Below, piece by piece: positions 36,245-45,220 of a DNA stretch of 64,000 nucleotides (the stretch's first letter is position 1; each line of letters opens with the position of its first letter). Made by a program: the position numbers and the translations under genes. A model generated the notes under the pieces. That model saw only the letters and a list, made by a program, of their open reading frames with translations. It ran no database searches and was not told where the DNA came from. The stretch lies in contig CAYYPE010000010.1 of the NCBI GenBank assembly GCA_964473465.1, forward strand, positions 1-64,000, written 5' to 3'. The DNA is from CALHRB01 sp964473465. GTDB lineage: Bacteria > Bacteroidota > Ignavibacteria > Kapaibacteriales > UBA2268.

Positions 36245-36982
36245 TTACTTTTCTAATTCCTTGAATGAAAAAATTTTGTCTGGTATTTTAACGTTAAATT
36301 TTACATCGTTATAGATAAATTCAGTATAATGTCCTGTTTTTTTATTATTAACTATTGTCCATTTTGTTGGAATTTTTCTTTTGTCCATTATTTTGTAATC
36401 TGAAAAAGACATTGTTCTGTGCAAATTGCCTTTCTCGTCATAATATTGAATCAAAGCTGGAAGAAAATCAATTTTTCTAACCCAATAATAAATTGTCCCC
36501 CAAACCACTGGAGCCGTTGGTGTTGGTTTTAATTCAATTTTCCAGCAATCTTCCCCCTGTATTTTTTCTTCGAGCAATAATTTTATATCATAATCTTTGA
36601 TTAAATCTGATTCTCTGACAAGGTCATCATTGGTCAAATCTGAACCATTCCATGATTGAAGCATCATCGAAGGAGGTATTTTAATTGTTGTCTCAGTGTT
36701 TTTCAGGTAATTCCACATTTCATTCTTTATTTTTAATGTCTTATTACCCGCTTCCTTTGCAGGGGATTTGATAATAATCAAAGCCTTTTCGTTCCCAACC
36801 CACCATGATTCCATAACCACAGTCCGCTTAAAATCAGGATTTACAACTGTCATAGTAAATGTGCCTGAACTGCTTTCGCCCTTTATCATATCTTCTGCTT
36901 TTTTTATTATTTCCTCAGCACTTTGAGAGAATAATTTTAAACTCAGACATAGAAATAGAAAACTACTAATGAATAAACGCAT
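36245..36982 (-). CDS. Outer-membrane lipoprotein-sorting (LolA-like) periplasmic protein
   Basis: The chosen ATG at 36982 gives 245 residues with a clear signal peptide (MRLFISSFLFLCLSLKLFSQ) and no lipobox Cys. An in-frame Met 14 codons earlier would place charged residues before it. The mature part has the LolA-like half-barrel pattern of the family often annotated outer membrane lipoprotein-sorting protein: GTFTMTVVNPDFKRTVVMES, ALIIIKSPAKEAGNKTLKI, WNYLKNTETTIKIPPSMM, WNGSDLTNDDLVRES, and KIPTKWTIVN. It heads the ABC cassette and so is probably the periplasmic carrier between the permease pair and the barrel. Cargo may be lipoprotein, lipid or another hydrophobic molecule. Confidence 0.85.
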   Translation of the reverse strand: MRLFISSFLFLCLSLKLFSQSAEEIIKKAEDMIKGESSSGTFTMTVVNPDFKRTVVMESWWVGNEKALIIIKSPAKEAGNKTLKIKNEMWNYLKNTETTIKIPPSMMLQSWNGSDLTNDDLVRESDLIKDYDIKLLLEEKIQGEDCWKIELKPTPTAPVVWGTIYYWVRKIDFLPALIQYYDEKGNLHRTMSFSDYKIMDKRKIPTKWTIVNNKKTGHYTEFIYNDVKFNVKIPDKIFSFKELEK

Positions 36983-37103
36983 AAAATTTCTAATATTTTC
37001 ATAAAAAAAATTTAACAACATCACAAATTACGATAAATAATAGTGAAAGTTACACAAACTAATTACTAATTTTGTTGTTTATTTTTGTGGTAATTATTTA
37101 AAA

Positions 37104-38120
37104 ATGGAAATTCTTCAGGATTTATCCCTTAAAAGCCTCAATACATTTGGAATAGACGTCAGAGCCAAACTATTACTGGATCTTGATAAGGAAAGTAAAA
37201 TAAACGAATTAATTAACACTTTAAAAAATGTTCCTGAAAACATTCTTTGCCTTGGGGGAGGTTCAAATATCCTTTTTGTTGATGATTTCAATGGCTTGAT
37301 TATATTGAACAATCTCAAAGGAATGAAAATTATTGAATCAAATGATGAATTTGTAATACTTGAAGTAGCTGCAGGAGAAAACTGGCACAATTTTGTAAAA
37401 CTTTCACTAAAAAACAAATATTACGGATTGGAAAACTTAGCCTTAATACCCGGAAAGGTTGGTGGATCACCAATACAAAACATAGGAGCTTATGGAGCCG
37501 AACAATCAGATTTTTTTGTATATCTGAAAGCTCTTGATTTAGAGAATTTTCAGATTAAAACATTTACTAAAGATGAATGTGGTTTTAATTACCGAACTTC
37601 CGTCTTTAAAAACAAATTCAAAAAAAAATATCTTGTAATTAGCGTTGCATACAAGCTTTTCAAAAAACCTTCTATCAATCTAAAATATTCAGAATTAGCA
37701 GAAGAAGTTCAAAAAATACCAACTATCAATCCAGATCCAGAATATATTTTCGAGACAGTATGCAGAATAAGGCAAAGGAAACTACCTGACCCTACAGTTC
37801 TACCGAATGCCGGATCATTTTTCAAAAATCCAATTATTGAAAAAGATAAATTTTATCAAATAAAAGAAAATTTCGAGGATTTTCGTGGATACGAAATGCC
37901 AGATGGAAGAATCAAAGTTTTTGCTGCCTGGCTTATTGAAAAATGCGGATGGAAAGGATTTCGTGATGGAAATGCTGGTGTTCATCAGAATCATGCTCTG
38001 ATTTTGGTTAATTATGGTAATGCAACTGGGGCAGAAATTTTTAATTTAAGTAACAAAATCAAAGACAGTGTCTTGCAAAAATTTGATATCTTATTAGAAC
38101 CTGAAGTAGAAATTGTCTGA
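37104..38120 (+). CDS. murB: UDP-N-acetylenolpyruvoylglucosamine reductase
   Basis: MurB reduces UDP-GlcNAc-enolpyruvate to UDP-MurNAc with NADPH and FAD, the second committed step of peptidoglycan synthesis. The 338 residues are of type I (Escherichia-like). FAD-binding motifs are LCLGGGSNILFVDDF and LIPGKVGGSPIQNIGAYGAE. NYRTSVFKNKF contains the type I substrate-binding region, and LPNAGSFFKNPII carries the catalytic Ser. HQNHALILVN lies near the end. It is divergent from the LolA-like gene and closely followed by recN. Confidence 0.96.
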   Translation: MEILQDLSLKSLNTFGIDVRAKLLLDLDKESKINELINTLKNVPENILCLGGGSNILFVDDFNGLIILNNLKGMKIIESNDEFVILEVAAGENWHNFVKLSLKNKYYGLENLALIPGKVGGSPIQNIGAYGAEQSDFFVYLKALDLENFQIKTFTKDECGFNYRTSVFKNKFKKKYLVISVAYKLFKKPSINLKYSELAEEVQKIPTINPDPEYIFETVCRIRQRKLPDPTVLPNAGSFFKNPIIEKDKFYQIKENFEDFRGYEMPDGRIKVFAAWLIEKCGWKGFRDGNAGVHQNHALILVNYGNATGAEIFNLSNKIKDSVLQKFDILLEPEVEIV

Positions 38121-38193
38121 AAAGAATAATTTTTTATGCTTTTATCTGAATTTTTATTATTTTTCTAAACCTGAACAAATCAACAATGATGAA

Positions 38194-39939
38194 ATGCTGA
38201 AAAGTTTACTGATAAAAAATTTTGCAATTATTGATAACATAGAGCTGAATTTTTCAGATGGTCTTAACATAATTACGGGTGAAACCGGTGCAGGAAAATC
38301 TATCATTGTAGATGCCTTAATGTTAGCTCTTGGAGAAAGGGCATCATCTGATGTAGTCCGCTCAGGTGAGAATAAAGCTATCATCGAAGCTTTGTTTTAT
38401 AATACAAATTTTGAGTTTCTATCAAATCCGGATGATGAACTTAAGAGAATTTTTGAGGATTTCGATATAGATGAAAATACTGAAGAGCTGATTATTCGTC
38501 GTGAAATTCTCTCAAAAGGAAATTCCAGATGTTTCATCAATGATACACCAGCCACAGTTTCACAACTAAAATTATTGGGTGATTTCCTTGTTGATTTTCA
38601 TGGTCAGCACGACCATCAACTATTACTGAAGCCTGAAAATCATATACTCATCCTTAATGATCAGGCAAATATAAATAATCAACTTACTGAATTCAATCTA
38701 TTAATTACGGAATTAAAGAAGGAAATAATTAATTATCAAAAGCTTCGCAATGACAAACAAAATATAAGTGAACTTACCGAGAAATACTCTCTTGAACTTT
38801 CTGAAATTGAGCAAATATCCCCAAAGGAAAACGAAGAAGAAGAATTAGAAAATCTGCTGAAAAAGATTGAAAATTATGAACAAATTTTCTATCTGGTCAA
38901 TTCAATTCTTCAAAATCTTTCGGAAGGGAACGAATCAGTTTACAATCTTCTAAATCAGGTTATAAAGGATTTCGAAAAATTAATCAAATTCGAATCTGGT
39001 TTATCCGAGCATATCAATGAGATAAAAACCTCTTTGATATCCATCTCTGAAATTTCGAATATTCTCAGAAATTACAAATCGGGACTTGATTTCGAAACTG
39101 ATATCTCTGCTGACGACATAAGGCTAAGGCTTACCAAATTAAAAGCATTAAGAAAAAAATATGGCTCTTATGACAATATTTTTCAAAAAAGAGAAGAATT
39201 GAAAAAATGTCTGGAATTAGCTGATAATATTAATTTCGAAATTGAAAAGTCCAAAGCAAAAATCCAAAATCTTAGAATTGATTGTGGAAAAATTGCCAAT
39301 AGCATTTCTCAACTAAGAAAATCCGTTGCCAAAAATATCGAAAACGACATCAAAAAGACCCTTGCAGAACTTGGTATGCCTGATGCACAATTTGAAGTGC
39401 GGATACATCAGAATCCTATGATAATGTCAGAAGATGATAATTTCAGGACTCTATATATTTTGATTGATGATCTGCCTTATGAAGTATTCAATAATGGCAT
39501 AGACAAAGTTGAATTTTTTATTTCAACCAACAAAGGAGTAGAGCTGAAAAAACTTTCAGAAATTGCTTCTGGTGGGGAAATCTCAAGGGTTATGCTTTCA
39601 ATAAAAAGTATGTCCTCAAACAAAAACAACCTGCCAATTCTAATTTTTGATGAGATTGACATTGGTATCAGTGGAAGAATAGCAAGAAAGGTAGGTATTG
39701 CTATGAGAAATTTATCATTAAAAAATCAGGTGATTGCCATCACTCATTTGCCACAAATAGCTTCTCTGGCTGTTAATCATATCCACGTTACTAAATTTGA
39801 AACCAACGGAAGAGCAAAGGTAAATGCTACAACTTTAGAGGGAAAAGACAGAATTAATGAAATTGCAAGGCTTATAAGCGGGGAAACATTGACAGATGCC
39901 GCTCTTAAAACGGCTGAGGAATTAATTGAATTTAATTAG
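38194..39939 (+). CDS. recN: DNA repair protein RecN
   Basis: RecN is an SMC-like ATPase that acts early at double-strand breaks. Visible parts are the N-terminal LIKNFAIIDNIELNFSDGLN with Walker A TGETGAGKS, central coiled coils (~160-360, Glu/Lys/Leu-rich), the ABC signature SGGEISRVMLSIKS and Walker B LPILIFDEIDIGISG, then ITHLPQIASLA. I placed the start at MLKSLLIKNFA (38194), giving 581 residues, close to the family norm. The longer open frame from 38113 overlaps murB and encodes unrelated residues. Confidence 0.96.
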   Translation: MLKSLLIKNFAIIDNIELNFSDGLNIITGETGAGKSIIVDALMLALGERASSDVVRSGENKAIIEALFYNTNFEFLSNPDDELKRIFEDFDIDENTEELIIRREILSKGNSRCFINDTPATVSQLKLLGDFLVDFHGQHDHQLLLKPENHILILNDQANINNQLTEFNLLITELKKEIINYQKLRNDKQNISELTEKYSLELSEIEQISPKENEEEELENLLKKIENYEQIFYLVNSILQNLSEGNESVYNLLNQVIKDFEKLIKFESGLSEHINEIKTSLISISEISNILRNYKSGLDFETDISADDIRLRLTKLKALRKKYGSYDNIFQKREELKKCLELADNINFEIEKSKAKIQNLRIDCGKIANSISQLRKSVAKNIENDIKKTLAELGMPDAQFEVRIHQNPMIMSEDDNFRTLYILIDDLPYEVFNNGIDKVEFFISTNKGVELKKLSEIASGGEISRVMLSIKSMSSNKNNLPILIFDEIDIGISGRIARKVGIAMRNLSLKNQVIAITHLPQIASLAVNHIHVTKFETNGRAKVNATTLEGKDRINEIARLISGETLTDAALKTAEELIEFN

Positions 39940-39950
39940 TCATATTTTTT

Positions 39951-40538
39951 ATGTATTATCAGACATTTCTGGGTAAAGATGAGCTTTTTGAAAGAATTGT
40001 CAAAACTTTCGAACCGACTCTTGTTAATAAGATAATTTCTGCTTATGAATTAGCTGAAACAGCTTATCATAATCAATACAGAGCCGATACCATGCCCGTT
40101 TTTTATCATATAACAAGGGTTTGCAAAATTATCTTAGATGAGCTGGAAATAAATGAACCCGACGTCATTATAGCATCGCTTCTGCATGATGTTTTTATTA
40201 GCAAAACTGACCTTAATCATAATATTATCAGCTTTAATTTTGGATATTACGTAACCTTTCTTATTGATGCCTTAACTGATGATGCTATTGAATTTAAAAA
40301 TTCAAACAATGAAGGAAAAAAACTGCTTGAAGTTGCTGGTGAAGATGGTTTTATAATTAGATTATCCGAAATTCTTGATGAAATAAGGTGTATCGAATAT
40401 AATACTGAATTACTTCCTATTCCATATTATACAAAAGTGATCAAGTTTTACCTGAACAATTGTTATAAGACTAATAACAAAAAAATTGAATATCTTGTTG
40501 AACAGATAAAAAAGGAAGGGAACAAATTGCTTCAATAG
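39951..40538 (+). CDS. SpoT/MESH1-like HD-domain protein with altered active site
   Basis: This 195-residue protein resembles the HD domain of RelA/SpoT (p)ppGpp hydrolases. It has AYHNQYRADTMPVFYHITRV (H53 matching the first ligand), IIASLLHDVF (H79-D80) and FIIRLSEILDEIR, corresponding to the VKLADRLHNMR helix. Yet the Glu-Asp pair that follows HD in hydrolases is Ile-Ser here, and the last metal Asp is replaced by Glu (E140). There is no synthetase domain. It may be an inactive or altered nucleotide-binding protein. It lies 11 bases after recN and ends one base from convergent wzz. Fold assignment is by motif only. Confidence 0.65.
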   Translation: MYYQTFLGKDELFERIVKTFEPTLVNKIISAYELAETAYHNQYRADTMPVFYHITRVCKIILDELEINEPDVIIASLLHDVFISKTDLNHNIISFNFGYYVTFLIDALTDDAIEFKNSNNEGKKLLEVAGEDGFIIRLSEILDEIRCIEYNTELLPIPYYTKVIKFYLNNCYKTNNKKIEYLVEQIKKEGNKLLQ

Positions 40539-40539
40539 A

Positions 40540-41745
40540 TTATTCAGCTTCTGCTTTTCTCAGGTAAATTTCCCCTTTTCTGAATCCATAAATCAATATC
40601 CCGATTATCGTAAAAATCGAAGATACCAAAAAAGCCATCAATATCATTATCTTTCGATTAGGTGAAACCCTCAGTAAAGGAGGATGTGCCCTGTCAAGTG
40701 GTTCAACAGTCGGGACATCGCTCTGCTCTTGAATAGCTTCCTGATATTTTTGAGTCTCAAGGTACATATTTACCGATTCCAGTATCTTTTGATCTCGCAT
40801 TAGATTAGTATATTCCCTGATAAGAGTGGGCACTTCATTCAATGGAATTGAAAAATCATCGTTTGAAGATATTCCACCTCTCTGAATTTTTAGGTATTGT
40901 CTTCTTAAATTCTCTAATTTATCCCTGAAAGGCTTCAGCATTGGAGAATTTGGTTCATATTCCTGCTGCTTTAGGCTAAACTCTATCTCGGCTTTTGCTA
41001 ATTCCGTTCCAATAGTAACAGCACTACCAAGAATTACCTTGCTCTGTTCATCAATTTCGATTACTTTGTTCTTCTGTCTGAATTTTTCAAGCTGATTATC
41101 TATAGAATCAAGGACGGTCTTCTTTTCGATCAACATTCTTTCAATAAATTGTCTTTTTCTTTTTGCTTTTGAACCTGTCTTTCTCTGATTAAGCAGATCT
41201 AACGATGCAATTGCAGCGTTGGCTATATCAGCAGAGAGCCTTTTAGCCTCTTCCCTGTCTTTGTTCGAGGAAAAATAAGGTGTTTCGATTCTTGTTGTAA
41301 TAATAATTAAGCCACTTCTTTTTATCTCTACTTTTAGCAACTGGCTGACATTCCAATATAGTAATTCTTCGTTTTGAACCTTGAACCATGGATGATTCCT
41401 GAGCTTGAGAGTATCAACAATTGTTTTTGCAACTTCACGGCTTTTGAGATATTCCTGAAACAATTGAATTCTGCTCGGCTGAGTAACTCCACCAATTGAA
41501 ATACCTCCCGATAAACTCTGGAGAAAACTGGTCAAACCACCAACAGTTCCAGCATCGTCGGGTGGTATTATTGTTGCAGTTGATTCATACTCTTCTGGAG
41601 AAATAAATGAATAAATCCCTACAATAACAGTAATTACACTAACAATTATAATAAAAGTCTTCTTGTGATATTTTACAAGATTTATTAAAGTGCTTATTGA
41701 AAATTCCTGACTATTAAATTCTTCAATATTTTGTTTCATAATCAA
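40540..41745 (-). CDS. Polysaccharide chain-length determinant (Wzz/PCP family)
   Basis: This inner-membrane polysaccharide co-polymerase sets polymer length and links to the export channel. It has a TM helix at ~34-52 (FIIIVSVITVIVGIYSFIS) followed by PEEYESTATIIPP, a long periplasmic coiled-coil region (~170-300), and a proline-rich segment (VEPLDRAHPPLLRVSPNRK). A second TM (IMILMAFLVSSIFTIIGILI) is near the C-terminus. No tyrosine autokinase domain is attached. It is seven bases downstream of the SLBB export gene, so they form an operon. Confidence 0.88.
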   Translation of the reverse strand: MIMKQNIEEFNSQEFSISTLINLVKYHKKTFIIIVSVITVIVGIYSFISPEEYESTATIIPPDDAGTVGGLTSFLQSLSGGISIGGVTQPSRIQLFQEYLKSREVAKTIVDTLKLRNHPWFKVQNEELLYWNVSQLLKVEIKRSGLIIITTRIETPYFSSNKDREEAKRLSADIANAAIASLDLLNQRKTGSKAKRKRQFIERMLIEKKTVLDSIDNQLEKFRQKNKVIEIDEQSKVILGSAVTIGTELAKAEIEFSLKQQEYEPNSPMLKPFRDKLENLRRQYLKIQRGGISSNDDFSIPLNEVPTLIREYTNLMRDQKILESVNMYLETQKYQEAIQEQSDVPTVEPLDRAHPPLLRVSPNRKIMILMAFLVSSIFTIIGILIYGFRKGEIYLRKAEAE

Positions 41746-41751
41746 ATCAAA

Positions 41752-43380
41752 TTAAAATCTCATAATAGCTAAAACGACACCAGCCACTGTTACTAATTGA
41801 GTAACAATAGTTAAAGCAGTTGTAAAAATTTGCCAGAATGTTGTTTCAGATTGGGGAGGGACAAGTATATTATCGCCCGGTTCAATTTTGTAATTTCTAT
41901 CCTTTGCCAAATACTGCTGCCCTTTTGCTTTGACAATAATAGTTTCATCCGGATCAGCACGGAAACCATAACCGCCAGCAAGAGATATATAATATTCATA
42001 GTCCATTTGAGGTTTAAAATTTACCAAGCCGGGATTATTAACCCTTCCCTGAACGTTTACAAAGTATTTAGTGTATGGTATATGAATTGAATCCTGATGA
42101 AACAAAATAATATTATCGGGACTTTCCTTATCGGTTAAAATCTTTTTGAAATCTATAGCCATAATACCTTTGATTTCTGCAGCTCGTGCCTGAAAATACC
42201 TCAATTCATTCTGAGACAATTCATTATAAGGAATTCTCCTTAAACGTTCCATTTCTTTGTCTTCTGATTCTTTCTCACTATAACGGATTAGAGAAGCACT
42301 TTCGACATTGGCATTTTCGGTAACACCACCCGCTTTTTCTAATATATCACTAACTCTTGTTGTTATGCCGTCGATTGCATATTTCCCGGGATAAATAACT
42401 TCTCCAGTTATGGTTGCGTATTTATTTTCGATCCAATCAGGACGCCTCTTGATTATAACTCTGTCCCCGGGTTTTAATGCAATATCTCCCGGTAAGTTGT
42501 CATTTGTATTTATTATTCCCACCCAGTTATTCAAGTTAAGAAAGATTGATACAAATCGCTTGTTTTCATCGAACCTGAATAATTCAACCGAATCCAGAAA
42601 TGATGTATTAAAAAAGCCTTTTCCGAAGCGAATTAGGGTTGATAATGAATCGTTTTCTGTATATTCATAATCGCCCGGAGAAGGAATTTCTCCAAAAATG
42701 CTAATTACTTCATTCTCATTTCGAGTTGGTATGATAATTTGATCACCTCCAAGAACATAAGGATTAGCATTCTTGTCTCCAAGGAAAAAATACCTGAGTA
42801 AATCAACTTTTTTATGAGTTTTTCCTTCGTTTTGTAAAAGAATTATTTTTCTTACCGAAGCGTTTGGTTTCAGACCTCCTGCTTTGTCAATTATTTCTGA
42901 GACCCTATCAACAGCAGTAGCAGAAACTATTGAACTTTTTTGAATAGCTCCACTAACTGATACCTTGAACTTTCTTAACTCTTTTAATCCAACAAATATA
43001 TCAGTCGCTTTAATGGAATTATTCACTTTTTGAAAAATTAACTCTTTGGCTTCTGCCAGAGACTTGTTTTTCAAATCTACCACCCCGATTTCCGGAATAA
43101 AAAGCTTGCCTTCGGGTGTGATTGTCAAATCAATCTGTTTGGATTTAGTTGATAAATAAGAAAGTGTTAATACATCATTCGGTCCCAGTATATATTCTTC
43201 TGGATTTATCTCTTTTTCCATTAATCCGGCTGTTTCTTTGACTATTCTCTCGGCTGTTCGATAAGCCAATGTATCGAATTCCTTTTCTTTTGTTCCGGTT
43301 ATGTAGAAATTATCATCTTGAGAGAGAGTTATTATAGATGAAATAATAAATATTATAAAACTTAAGTTTAATATTTTCAT
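41752..43380 (-). CDS. Polysaccharide export protein with SLBB repeats (Wza-like)
   Basis: The product is probably the periplasmic/outer-membrane export channel for exopolysaccharide. It has a signal peptide (1-21), then a Poly_export domain (GPNDVLTLSYLS, ITPEGKLFIPEIGVVDL). Several SLBB segments follow (FKVSVSGAIQKSS, VISIFGEIPSPGDYEYTE, ATITGEVIYPGKYAI, VNVQGRVNNPGLVNF, PGDNILVPPQ). The C-terminus is a hydrophobic helix (ALTIVTQLVTVAGVVLAIM). At 542 residues it is longer than E. coli Wza because of extra SLBB repeats, as is common in Bacteroidota. No lipobox is obvious. It precedes the chain-length gene on the same strand. Confidence 0.9.
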   Translation of the reverse strand: MKILNLSFIIFIISSIITLSQDDNFYITGTKEKEFDTLAYRTAERIVKETAGLMEKEINPEEYILGPNDVLTLSYLSTKSKQIDLTITPEGKLFIPEIGVVDLKNKSLAEAKELIFQKVNNSIKATDIFVGLKELRKFKVSVSGAIQKSSIVSATAVDRVSEIIDKAGGLKPNASVRKIILLQNEGKTHKKVDLLRYFFLGDKNANPYVLGGDQIIIPTRNENEVISIFGEIPSPGDYEYTENDSLSTLIRFGKGFFNTSFLDSVELFRFDENKRFVSIFLNLNNWVGIINTNDNLPGDIALKPGDRVIIKRRPDWIENKYATITGEVIYPGKYAIDGITTRVSDILEKAGGVTENANVESASLIRYSEKESEDKEMERLRRIPYNELSQNELRYFQARAAEIKGIMAIDFKKILTDKESPDNIILFHQDSIHIPYTKYFVNVQGRVNNPGLVNFKPQMDYEYYISLAGGYGFRADPDETIIVKAKGQQYLAKDRNYKIEPGDNILVPPQSETTFWQIFTTALTIVTQLVTVAGVVLAIMRF

Positions 43381-43566
43381 TTTAAATACAAAAAATAATT
43401 TTAAAAATTCAAAATAACTACATTATATTTTTGAATACTTTACAAAAATAATAAAAGATTTACGTTTAATTTAAGAATTTTATCAAGCAGGAATAATTAT
43501 CATCCATCAATTGAATCACCCGAGAAACGTTTCTATCATTTTAAAAAAATTCAAATCTTTAATTTT

Positions 43567-44376
43567 ATGCTTGACGAACTTTTAAAATGTGCTACAGAAG
43601 CAGCTTTGATAGCTGGTAAAATCATAAAAGAGGGTTTTGGCACTTCCTTTAAAATTGAAAATAAAGAAGGAAAAAACAATCTTGTTACTGAATATGACAA
43701 TCTTTCCGAAGAAGCGATTATAAATAAAATTACAAGTCATTTCCCTGACCATAAATTCTTAGCCGAAGAAAGCGGTAAATCTGGATTTCAAAATTCCGAT
43801 AATATCAGGTGGTTGATTGACCCTCTTGATGGAACTGTGAACTTTGCCCACCAATTGCCTATTTTTAGCGTTAGTATTGCTGCTGAATTAAACAAGGAAT
43901 TATTAGTCGGTGTCATCTATAACCCCATTCTTGATGAACTATTTTATGCTAAAAAAGGTGGGGGAGCTTTTATGAATAATGAGCCAATAAAAGTATCGGA
44001 AACAACTTCTCTCGACACATCGTTTCTGGTAACAGGTTTTCCATATAACGTTGATAAAGACCCGGGCTACTGCGTTGAACAATTCATAAGCATCATCAGA
44101 CGTGGAATTCCAATTCGCAGACTCGGTTCTGCTGCTTTAGATCTGGCTTATGTTGCAAATGGGCGATTCGACGGTTTCTGGGAAATTGAACTCAAACCAT
44201 GGGATGTTGCTGCTGGAGTTCTGCTCGTTAGAGAAGCAGGCGGTTTAGTTACACAATATAACAACGAACCTTATTGGGTTGAGGATTTATCAATGCTTGC
44301 AACTAACGGAAAAATTCACGACGAAATTTCTGCGACTTTACAATCATGTTATATAGAACTTTCAAATGGATATTAA
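43567..44376 (+). CDS. suhB: Inositol monophosphatase family protein
   Basis: This is a Mg-dependent phosphatase acting on inositol-1-phosphate or related sugar phosphates; SuhB-type members also influence rRNA transcription. Motifs are FLAEESGKSG with the metal Glu pair, WLIDPLDGTVNFAHQLP, and WDVAAGVLLVREAGG. GSAALDLAYVANGRFDGFWE is also typical. The 269 residues match the family. The gene overlaps dapF by 11 bases, so the two are co-translated. The exact substrate is not determinable. Confidence 0.9.
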   Translation: MLDELLKCATEAALIAGKIIKEGFGTSFKIENKEGKNNLVTEYDNLSEEAIINKITSHFPDHKFLAEESGKSGFQNSDNIRWLIDPLDGTVNFAHQLPIFSVSIAAELNKELLVGVIYNPILDELFYAKKGGGAFMNNEPIKVSETTSLDTSFLVTGFPYNVDKDPGYCVEQFISIIRRGIPIRRLGSAALDLAYVANGRFDGFWEIELKPWDVAAGVLLVREAGGLVTQYNNEPYWVEDLSMLATNGKIHDEISATLQSCYIELSNGY

Positions 44377-45220
44377 AATTACATTTATGTCTGGTGCTGG
44401 AAATCTTTTTACTGTCATTGACAATAGAGAGTATAATCTTTCAAAAACATTTCTACAAAAATTAGCTCCAATCCTTTGTTCAGCAAAAATCTCTACTGAA
44501 GGATTGCTTGTTATCAACGATAGTAAATCTTTTGATTTTGATGCTGATTTTTATAATCCTGATGGCTCATCGGGAGTTATGTGTGGCAATGGGGGGAGAT
44601 GTTCAGTCGTTTTTGCTGGTAAATATAATTTTATTGAAAATCTAAACAAAAATTTTATTGAATTTTCTATGGCTGGTGAAATTTATAAAGCTAAATTAGA
44701 AAAAGATGTTGTTAGTTTATATATGCCACCCCCAATTGAAATCTCACCAAATATAAAAATTGATGAAGATTTTTTCTCTGGATTTACTGATTATATAAAT
44801 GTTAATTCCGATCACATTGTATTTAATTATGCAAATCTTAATAAAGCGGAGAGTTTCTTTGATTTTGATCTTGTAGAATTTGCAAAACCACTCAGAAATC
44901 TAAAAAAACTTTTTCCAAGAGGTGTTAATGTTAATGTTTATCATATAGATAATCAGAATCAAATTCATTTAAGAACTTTTGAAAGAGGTGTTGAGGCAGA
45001 AACAGGTGCCTGTGGCACCGGTGCCACATCAACAGCTATATCAATTGCAATCGCTGGAATTAATGAATTCCCTATTGAGATTATCCCAATAAGCAAGAAA
45101 AATTTGATAATAGACTGTGTTGGACTTTTTCCTTCCAAAATTGAAAATATGATTCTTCAAGGCACTGCTGAAATAATTGGAATAGATTTTTTTAGTGTTA
45201 ATATCGAGGAACTTAATTAA
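44366..45220 (+). CDS. dapF: Diaminopimelate epimerase
   Basis: DapF converts LL- to meso-diaminopimelate for peptidoglycan and lysine. The two catalytic cysteines are visible, in VMCGNGGRCSV and in ETGACGTGATST. The N-terminal FMSGAGNLFTVID is a divergent form of the usual MHGxGNDFxVID, and RTFERGVEAETG provides the substrate-binding Glu-Arg. Length of 284 residues is normal. It overlaps suhB upstream and shares a TAATG stop/start with the M20 gene downstream. The sequence is more divergent than its housekeeping neighbours but keeps all key residues I can check. Confidence 0.92.
   Translation: MDIKITFMSGAGNLFTVIDNREYNLSKTFLQKLAPILCSAKISTEGLLVINDSKSFDFDADFYNPDGSSGVMCGNGGRCSVVFAGKYNFIENLNKNFIEFSMAGEIYKAKLEKDVVSLYMPPPIEISPNIKIDEDFFSGFTDYINVNSDHIVFNYANLNKAESFFDFDLVEFAKPLRNLKKLFPRGVNVNVYHIDNQNQIHLRTFERGVEAETGACGTGATSTAISIAIAGINEFPIEIIPISKKNLIIDCVGLFPSKIENMILQGTAEIIGIDFFSVNIEELN

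Noticed and set aside
38113..38193. Upstream extension of RecN
   Set aside because: It overlaps the murB 3' end and encodes aromatic-rich residues unrelated to RecN, which normally begins at MLxxLxIKNFA.
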